Shown here: in pieces, positions 56,533 through 64,000 of the stretch | How positions within the stretch are numbered: position 1 is the first letter of the stretch | Layout of the letters: each line of letters starts with the position of its first letter | Assembly (NCBI GenBank): GCA_905221605.1 | Contig: CAJNDS010000791.1 | Coordinates: 372,001-436,000, forward strand | Direction: 5' to 3' | Length of the DNA: 64,000 nt | DNA from: Symbiodinium natans | Lineage: Eukaryota > Sar > Dinophyceae > Suessiales > Symbiodiniaceae | Program-made: the position numbers and the translations under genes | Notes under the pieces: model-generated | Database searches by the model: none | What the model saw: the letters and a program-made list of their open reading frames with translations, nothing else | What the model was told of the DNA's origin: nothing

Positions 56533-58342
56533 CTTCGTGACAGCCTGCCGCAGGCTGGGGGGGTATGGAGCAACCTGAAACTGAAAGCTGACCAGCCCCT
56601 AGGATGCGTAACGTGCCCCAAGACCATTAAGTTGCATCACGAACATAACGAACGGGACACAGTTAGATTTAACGACGCTCATTGTGGCACTTGTAAAGCC
56701 CTGCACACGCCCGAATCCTCACGCTCTGTCCCCAAGCACACAACCCCCAAAGCCGGAAGCCGTGAAACCTCCAACTCCTGAAGCAGCAACATCAGAACAT
56801 ATCAGAACCGAACACTCGAACCTCTTCTGTCGTCCGATCGCCAAGGCTGCGAAAGGCTGGCTTAGCTAAGTTGCTCTCAGCAGCGCCCTTGTCTCTACAA
56901 ACCTTTCCGAGATCTCGCAGATGACTCTAGACTTCTTGAAGCTCCTACACCTCTGCGGTACAAAGGCAGCTTGCAAAGGCAAGGCGTGGCTAGCATGGAT
57001 CGTGCACGCGAATAGAGGCATACGTGCTATAGTTTCATGCTGTGTGATGTGGGGACAAAGATGGCTTTTGGGGAGGGTGTGAGGGTGGGCCTTACCAACT
57101 TGAGCCGCAAACGGTGTGGCAGGCAACCCGATTTGGCACAATGCTGCTAGGCATTGCCTGGCCTATTTTCCTAAGGGTCACGAGCCGCAGGGCTCAATTG
57201 CAGTATTAGCCTGCTGTGTGCAAACGCGGGCCTTTGATGGTGAGTGGTACAACGCAGTCTCGAACGCAGCTGCGAAGAGCCATCGTAACTTGCCCTGAGG
57301 CCACGTCTCCAGTGTTGAGCACTAGCACCGACACGTGGCAAAAGGAACATCCCCACCAAATCCATCCGGTCCGCAACGTTGCTCAATCAGTAGCACTGCC
57401 CATTGCTCTGAAGCACATGTAATTAGCCCACAAATCAACAGGACAAGATTTTCAACTGTTTGGGGTCTTATAAGCAACCTTGTTTTCGAAAAACAGAGTA
57501 AGCATTGCAGCAAACTGCAGGCACAGCTTTTTACTCGGCTGCACAAAGGTTGAGGCAAACAGCCCCAACTCGTTGGGCATAATCATAAGGGCCTGCAAGA
57601 ATCCAATGGTCCTCTACCCGGACCACTTAATTCAGGGGTTTGGTCTCAGGGCTTCGTTTCTTTGGGCATCACCAGGCGGAGTTTAATGCCAGCCACACCC
57701 CAGATGGCACACACGTGTTCACCAGGTGGTGGCTCATCTCACCCTCCGTCGGCACTCGCCTCAAACGCCTGCCAGTGAGATGCTGCAAGCCCAAACAAAC
57801 ACATCCAACCTGCACATCTGAAGTTGATCTCTTTTGAATCCCCAATGCCCGGGTACAAGCTGCAAACGGAACGTTGCTTCAACGCTGAGTTTGCATGTTG
57901 AACCTGCACCCTGCCTTGCTACTGAGTCTCGGGTTTGGAGTTCTAGGCTTGGCTCGGTTTGTTTAAGACCATTGATGCGAAACTGCGGTTGTGCGAGCTG
58001 GGATGTGGTTGTGAAAAAGTTTGCTCAACCCCTTCATTCCTTTTGAATGCACGACAGCAACCATCCACATCATGATGATGAGGCCTCCGTGGTCCAAAGC
58101 ATCCGATCGGGGCATGTGGCCCCACCCGTCATGGCCCCAAAAAGATGCAGGTAAGCTTCGGAGTCAAGGCAATACAGGGCCTAGGGCTTAGGGTTCTAGG
58201 CCTTGTAGCCAAGCCTAAACCCAGATTGTTTCTTGACTTTTCGAAGGGCCCTAAAAGTCTCGTGAACCCTAAGGCCGATAAACCCTGAACCCTGAACACT
58301 AAGCCCAAAACCCCAAAAAAACAGGCCCAAACCCAACGTCAC
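56533..58342. other. Intergenic region upstream of CWC22; no gene recognised
   Basis: No exon with secure frame was seen. The CWC22 transcription or trans-splicing start should lie in its left part. No canonical TATA box and no full spliced-leader sequence was found. Confidence 0.4.
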
Positions 58343-58408
58343 CTCGTCGCTGGATGCCGGCTTGGGCTTGGGTGCGACCACGTACTCGGAGCTCGGGCCC
58401 TGGAGCAT
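58343..58408 (-). CDS. Candidate exon, product unknown
   Basis: Bounded by a TTCAG acceptor and a GT donor (GACGAG then GTGACG), it is exactly 22 codons: MLQGPSSEYVVAPKPKPASS then DE. Codons end mostly in G or C. It is probably a 3' exon of the minus-strand gene to the right, 3.4 kb away from the next likely exon. Confidence 0.55.
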
Positions 58409-59559
58409 CTGAATAGCCGCAAAGCCTCAACACGATACGATGGGCCTTAAGGGTTTAACGGTTTAGGGACGTTTAGGGTCTAGGGTTCAGGGTTCAGGGT
58501 CCAGGGTTCCGGCAGGTTTCTAAGCGTAGACGGGCATCTGGCGGAGATAAGATTCTCAAGCGCGTCTCAACAAAAGCCAGGCTCCTAAACACACATCCTG
58601 GGTTCCCCACACCCCTCCGAATCCAGCCGCAGACCGCAAACCCTGCAGCCTGAACTATATGCCCCATACCCAACACCTAGATACACTGCAACCGAAAACC
58701 ATGACCAGCTAAACCCTGAACCACAAAGATCTCACGCATTCATTAGTCAGCCTTAAACCTTCGGGAGCGCGCTTGAAAAGTTACTTCTTCGGACGTTTTC
58801 GTAATAATGTTGACTTTCGAGTCCTTGTTCATGCAGTTCTTTTTGTATGTTGCTGGTGCTTCTCGCTTCTCGCTATCACGCGCATGAATTCCGGGTGCTA
58901 TACCTACTTGGCCATGATCATCTTCTGACCTAAGTTTGCTTATGACAAACAAAAGAGGTGGAAGGTGTCCTCGGCTCGGGAAGCCCCGGTACCAGGCAAC
59001 ACGACAGAGGCTTCCAATTTAATGAGAAATTTTGGCAGACAAAATTAGCAAATCAGAAGATGGGACTCATGCAGTTATCGAGCCTTTTTTGAGGTGAAAA
59101 TATTACAGTCGCGTTGATCAACCAGATTCAATGTTAGAATCATATTAATCCCTCGCCGCCTGTGGCTAGAAACCTCCCGAATTTTTGAAATCATTTCCCC
59201 GACCCACCCCCGGCGCCCAGCCCAATACTAAAGCTGTTTGAGAATGGGGGGGGGGGTCGGTTGACGGCCTCCGCCCTTTAGCTGAGCCTTTCTTAATTCG
59301 GTTTTCAGTTAGGGTTTAGGGCTTGGAGCTTGGAGGGCTTTGAGAGCTACAGCCCTGAATTGCAGCCTTTTGTTCTTAGGGTTTTAGGGTTTAGGGGCGA
59401 CTGGTCGCAGTCACAGCAGATATCTGTCGCTTTTCGGCTTTGGGGTTTGGTGTTTAGGGTTTAAGAAATATCTTCCTCTTTTTCTGGGTTTAGACTTCAG
59501 GGTTTAGGGTGTAGGGTTCAAGCGTAAATTTAACTCCTGTCATGTAAGCTGAGTAACTA

Positions 59560-60460
59560 TTGTTGTCGGCCGATCCGAAATTTAGGTTTGCGGTGGCGGA
59601 GTATTCGGCGCAAGGGATTATGGAAGCAAGCGAACAAAAATGCTACATATTGCATCTCCAAAAGCCTGTCGAATATTTGACTTCCAGGCAAGACATTGGG
59701 GTATCGGGGAATCAGTCGAATTTTTACAGACAGATAGAAGGGACGGACGGAGATGGACAGTGTCAGTGCAGCTCAGCTCCAAGTGGCAGGAGCAAAGACC
59801 TGCGGCCAGAAAGAACAAAGGGCCAGCCTCAGTTTTGAGGCAAACTCACACTCCAGCTCATCGCGCCCCAATCCTAGGCCCTGCACCCAAATTCCGATTA
59901 TTGATGACAGCACCTGGATCCTTTCTACCTACGTCTACCCTGTCCTCACAAGGCAAAAAGCTCCATCTAAATTCAACAAGGGAGTGGAGAAGCAGAGGTT
60001 CCCTGAGCGAAGTCTCCTGTGTCCTGGGGTGTGTTGAGTGTCCCCCGGCTCTCACCTCAAGGGTTTCCGATTTAAGCAGCTCCAGTTTTCAGTGTGGTCC
60101 AAAGCAGGTTGGACCATGTTGAGGCACTTGAGGAACACCTAGCTAAAGCCACTCCGGACGAGTGGTTGTGCAGTCAGGTCCGCCACCTACTATCCTTTCC
60201 AGCTTCTGATGACGAAGGCTGGACCGTTGTCTTTAGGGAGAAGACCTCTACTGGAGGCACCGCCAGGAGAAGGAAATCGACTCCTGGAAAGGGGGGTGCC
60301 GATGTTACTTCCGATCATCGTGAAGTGCGTGAGTGGGGCACCCGAAGACTATGCCACTGAGCGGAAGTTTCGGCTAGGGCTGGCGAAGCCCACTATCAAG
60401 TCTTGCCAAGGAGGAGTTGTAGTCACCCTTCAAGTTCATGGATGCCCGGGAGTGGAGTAA
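59560..60460 (+). other. Overlapping plus-strand open frames, possible retroelement remnant
   Basis: Open frames of 160 codons (59640-60122) and 88 codons (60094-60360) overlap in different frames. The second reads HVEALEEHLAKATPDEW and GWTVVFREK followed by a basic stretch; acidic-helix plus basic text is common in retroelement ORF1 products, but no reverse-transcriptase motif is present. Codon bias is weak. It would be the only plus-strand coding sequence in the window. Confidence 0.25.
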
Positions 60461-60807
60461 TGTGCTTGAGGGTTGGCCGGAATCGTTTCCAGTGTGAGGA
60501 TAGGATCCTTCTTTGCACCTCTTGTCAACGTCGTGCCTTTTCCCGCTCCGTCCCTTGACGGGAGGCTGCGTGTGGCAGCTCTGTTTCTCAAGGATAAACC
60601 GCGTAAATCCTATGAGCGCCAAAGCCCGAAAACACCCAAAGAACCCGAACCCCCGAGATGTGGTCAATAAATTGCGTAAACCCGAAAACGCACACGCTTT
60701 GCAGCCCTACACCCCGACCAAGATGGCAAGCAACTTTACCCATCAGCCGACAGTCAATCCCCGGACCCCAGCAGCCGAAACCCCGGAACCCTTCTTGCCC
60801 AAAACCA

Positions 60808-60858
60808 CCCCTAAACCCTAAACCCTAAACCCTGAACCCTAAACCCTCTAAACCCTGA
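60808..60858 (-). repeat. Interstitial telomere array (CCCTAAA)
   Basis: Four CCCTAAA-type units, one CCCTGAA, then CCCTCTAAA and CCCTGAA. Confidence 0.88.
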
Positions 60859-60978
60859 ACAACACCCCCCGTGCAGGCCAAGGAGCCCAAATCAGGTAAA
60901 AACAGAAGCGGCACCAGTCCGCGAAGGCATCGGTACGGCGACGTTCCAGCTTGATCATGACCAGCCTAGGCTCAGGCT

Positions 60979-61048
60979 TCAGGGTTCAGGGTTCAGGGTT
61001 TAGGGTTTAGGGTTTAGGGTTTAGGGTTTAGGGTTTAGGGTTTAGGGC
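60979..61048 (+). repeat. Interstitial telomere array (TTTAGGG)9
   Basis: Three TTCAGGG units are followed by seven or more perfect TTTAGGG units. With 60808-60858 it forms an inverted pair 120 bp apart. Confidence 0.92.
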
Positions 61049-61099
61049 TATGTAGGGTCTTCATTTAATGGCGGCAAACCTTATTCTGCCTTCCTTGAC

Positions 61100-61310
61100 A
61101 GAACGACGATGTCGAGTAGCACATGATTGCCGCTGACGTTGTGGCGACCTTTCTTATGCAGTCTGCTCAGAACCTGGCCCGGAACCTGAATCAACCATGT
61201 TTTTGGATGTTTCGCATGTTGGCATTGGGATGTAGAAGGGCTTGTGAGGGTCATTCGAGATCCTGAGCCGGCAAAAATGACCGTCCTGTGGCGAGCTGCT
61301 TGTACAGTCG
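61100..61310 (-). CDS. Candidate exon(s), product unknown
   Basis: Two protein-like frames abut on the minus strand: ISNDPHKPFYIPMPTCETSK at about 61195-61255, and after a GATTCAG acceptor VPGQVLSRLHKKGRHNVSGN followed by HVLLDIVVLSR at about 61093-61185. They are in different frames, so a very short intron, a missed border or decay must be assumed. Confidence 0.35.
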
Positions 61311-61836
61311 GGCAAAGTGGCAGGCAGTAGTGGCACCGGCACACGCCTGGATAGGGACGGCTCTGGGTTCAAACAAGCCTTAGCTACTCCAAACACCATC
61401 GGCTTGCATTCTCTGCGCTTTGATGCTTTGATGGTGGTTGAATGTTGGCGGCTATTGGCTATTGGAATCGGGGTTGTCTTGCATCATCAAGTCCTGACTT
61501 CAACGAAACACGATGCATGCATTTCGTGATATGTGTTGAGTTGAGTGATGATCCCAGCTGCTCCGTAGCTTGCCTGCCTGGTTTGAACCCCTCGGTCACA
61601 CTGACAGACACCTCAAATCCCCTGAGCTCTAACACAACAGTTGGTGAATAGTGGCATCCCAAGGGGGGTTGCAGGACCCAACATGCTAAAGTACAGACTG
61701 CATGATGTCTTCACACGCTGCGGCTCCCCATCCTCAGATGCCGGATCCTAAACCTTTCCCGAGCACACGGCCCCACAAACCTCCCGGCAGTGCCACTAGG
61801 CGGCAACCGCTGTCATCAGGAGTGCTTGAAACTCAC

Positions 61837-61897
61837 GGCCCAACTCGATGATGTGGTCCTTAGCAGCCATTGCGCAGGATTTCAGGTGCATGCCGAC
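61837..61897 (-). CDS. Candidate exon, product unknown
   Basis: After TTTCAG the minus strand reads VGMHLKSCAMAAKDHIIELG and ends at a consensus GTGAGT donor. Codon bias and both borders are good. It probably belongs to the gene at 62503-63776. Confidence 0.6.
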
Positions 61898-62014
61898 CTG
61901 AAAGCCAACGGCAAAAGCCCGCCCATCTGTCGGGCGCGGCGTTGTATGTATCGGTTGTTGGTAATTAGGGACAAAAGTATCGACGGTATGCCCACGTTGG
62001 TTCGAGAAACGGAT

Positions 62015-62240
62015 GAAGCTACTGCAGCTTCTGAAGCTCGTGAGCTTTGTTTGAAGCCGTGAAACTTGGAGCTCGTGAGCCTTCATCCTTGAAGCCTGAA
62101 GCCTCTCGTGAGCTTCGTCTGAAGCTTGTGAGCTTCAATTTTAAGTAATTAATGCATGACGCCCGGGAGCTTCGGGGGGCTTCGCGGCCTTCTCTGGGGC
62201 GCGTGGGCCTCGCTAAAGCCTGAAGGCTGAAGCTCGTGAG
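62015..62240. repeat. GAAGCTCGTGAGCTT tandem/palindromic repeat
   Basis: Seven or more copies of GAAGCTCGTGAGCTTC, itself partly self-complementary, spaced 20-45 bp with GAAGCCTGAAGC between. It is intronic to the gene on the right. Confidence 0.85.
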
Positions 62241-62502
62241 CTTCGCGATTGACACTTCACACGCCCCCAGCCCTAACCCGCGTCAGGGTTCAGGGTTTGT
62301 TCACGGTTTGAGGACCCTGGCGAACCAGAACCCCGACACCTCTTCACTCCAACCCCAAGAACTCAAGACGCTGACCCCGCACAAGCAACAAATTGCAAAG
62401 CCCAAAAGGGGAACCCAAGAACTAAGTTTCGGGTTCGGGCTGTAGTAGGGTTTAGGGCCTTTAAGGTTTAGGGAACCCCATGCCCTCAACCAGCTCCTAC
62501 TC

Positions 62503-63776
62503 TTGGAGTTAGCAAACTGCATCGGGAGCTCCATCCGGCCAGCTTCGATGAGCTTCGCCATCCTGACTCTGAGCTCCGGCATTAGCGATCTTGGTCTAGG
62601 AGTGTAGGAGTGTAAAGGTGTTCGGGGGTTTAGGGGGTTGGGGTTTGGGTTCTCAAGGCTTCCCCGAATATGCTCCCAACAATCCCTAATTTTTAAAGGG
62701 GATGAACCCTAAAACCCGAAACCCTATTCTCGCAAGTCCCCAAGCCCCAAGGTACAACCTGGGGGTCCACGATCGAATCGATGGGGGCTGCCGTGGCCCA
62801 GTATTACTGCCAGGCTTGCCGGGCTTACGGTAGTCAGGAATCCTTGAACCCCAAACCCTAAACACCACGTAATGTGTGAGTGCCAACAGATTTGCTGTCT
62901 GGCTTGGGGCTGTAAGGCTGTCGGGTCTACAGCTGATGGGGTGCTGGCCTACTACAATAAGCGGCCTAGGCACTTAAACCCTAAACCCACAACCCTAAAC
63001 CCAAAAAACCCAGTAAAGCCCAGTAAACCCAGTAAACCCAGTCAACCCAGTAAACCCCAAAGCCGTTTGCCGGAAGAGCTGCTCCAGGATCTGCAGCAGC
63101 ACCAGCATCACCCCGAAGACTGTGAGGAGTCCCAAGGTGACGTGCACCGACACAATGCCTGGGGCAGCGCGGGGCTGTGCAGAATGTGGATTGCGGCCTA
63201 CTGTGTAGTAGGGCTTCAACGGGATTGAGTTTGGGGGGGGGGGGGGTGGTGGGGGGCTTGTTAGGGGTTGTGGGCTTGTGAATTGGATTGCCCAAGGCTC
63301 GTAGCAGCATCGGCACGGCCCTGCCCGTCATGTTGGCGAAAGCGTGGGAGGAGGTTCCAGGCGATCTCGTTGCAACCTCAGCCCCATCTGAGCCCTTAAT
63401 CCTAAAGTCGGGGTGGGTCAGGACACCATTAAAGGGCTTAGAAGGGTTTCGAGTTGAGAAGCAACAGCACCAAAAAACCTCTCCTAAAGCCCAACCAAAA
63501 CCCTGAAAAAAAGCACAAGCGCCTGCAGAAGCGGAAGGGCCATGAAGATGTAGCTTAGGTCTCCGAAGCCCATGGCATGCCGACGCATCCTTGCAGCAAC
63601 TCCGCGAGAACGGGGTAAGGCGGTGAAGGCTCCATCAGGGATTGAAAGGGGATTTCGGGGTTAAGGTGTGGGGCTTGGGGCTCGGGATTTCGGACTCAGG
63701 GTTTAGGGTTCAGGGATTAGCACCTCACGGTACAAGTTGCTGAAAGAAGGGATGCTTGGGGGATTCCATGGGTCCG
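62503..63776 (-). CDS. Membrane protein gene, several exons, possibly glycosyltransferase-like
   Basis: Exons: about 63734-63776 (GPMESPKHPFFQQL, GT donor), 63523-63589 (MRRHAMGFGDLSYIFMALPL), 63320-63376 (VATRSPGTSSHAFANMTGR), 63071-63174 (VSVHVTLGLLTVFGVMLVLL then QILEQLF, a clear membrane segment), 62759-62787 (PIDSIVDPQ), about 62503-62573 (LRVRMAKLIEAGRMELPMQF). The three joins from 63523 to 62759 keep phase with GC donors. The SPKHPFF piece followed by a TGR-type loop recalls DXD sugar transferases of the Och1 type, but the DXD itself was not seen, so this is only a suggestion. The 5' end lies beyond or near the window edge. Confidence 0.5.
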
Positions 63777-64000
63777 CTCACCTGGCAACCCCTTCAGACC
63801 CTAAACCACACAAGGCCCTGATGAAGCTGGCCCGATTGAAAGCCCTGAACAAATTCTGAACCCAATTAAGCCCGTCCCCAAGCCTTGGGAAGCTTCAGCC
63901 TTTCTCAAGTTCAGTCCTTTGAGCCCCGGGGTGAGGTTTTGGGGCTCTTTTGGGCTTCTCTGAACAACTGACCTCTGCGTAGGATTGTAAACCCAAGTTG

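Noticed and set aside
60979-61048. A true chromosome end
   Set aside because: Unique sequence and candidate exons continue on both sides, and an inverted array lies 120 bp away; these are interstitial arrays.
1-64000. Land-plant or green-algal origin suggested by TTTAGGG repeats
   Set aside because: The GC/GA donors, AG|G acceptors and single-strand gene order fit dinoflagellates, which also use TTTAGGG telomeres.
1-64000. tRNA, rRNA, CRISPR arrays, riboswitches, reverse transcriptase or viral genes
   Set aside because: No cloverleaf, conserved rRNA block, regular spacer array or polymerase motif was seen by eye.

Overview
This window looks like nuclear DNA of a dinoflagellate or a very close relative. 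The evidence is internal. Every gene I could reconstruct lies on the minus strand. The genes are cut into many very short exons (26-80 nt is typical). Most introns begin with GC, a few with GT or GA, and they end in AG followed by an exonic G. The non-coding DNA is full of intact and decayed plant-type telomere heptamers (TTTAGGG/CCCTAAA) in both orientations. The long open frames in the window are mostly repeat artefacts. The real genes only appear when short, GC-rich-third-position exons are joined across introns. The species cannot be named from the sequence.

Layout, left to right. 1-7.6 kb: no convincing gene; a GC-rich complex satellite (2.0-5.6 kb) is flanked by inverted 11-bp termini and joined to a 165-bp inverted-repeat element and a 420-bp tail. 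7.6-10.2 kb: isolated candidate 3' exons. 10.6-20.2 kb: a GIY-YIG plus monothiol glutaredoxin fusion gene like plant chloroplast GRXS16. One of its introns holds a second copy of the satellite/inverted-repeat/tail element (13.5-15.4 kb). 20.9-23.5 kb: unassigned candidate exons and simple repeats. 24.5-27.9 kb: a multi-exon gene I do not recognise. 29.4-56.5 kb: one 27-kb gene for the splicing factor CWC22 (MIF4G and MA3 domains, Ser/Asp-rich tail), of which about 34 exons were located. Inside it, between two CWC22 exons and on the same strand, sits a complete-looking membrane-anchored P-loop ATPase gene (45.0-47.9 kb), beside a 2-kb block of decayed telomere-like repeats and a 400-bp palindrome. 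58.3-63.8 kb: exons of at least one further minus-strand gene, partly membrane-spanning.

The identified genes serve unrelated functions: redox/nuclease-fold, spliceosome/exon-junction loading, and ATPase. Their shared orientation fits the unidirectional gene arrays known from dinoflagellates, not a bacterial-style operon. Exon borders were placed by eye from reading-frame phase and known protein families; a transcript would settle the ambiguous ones.
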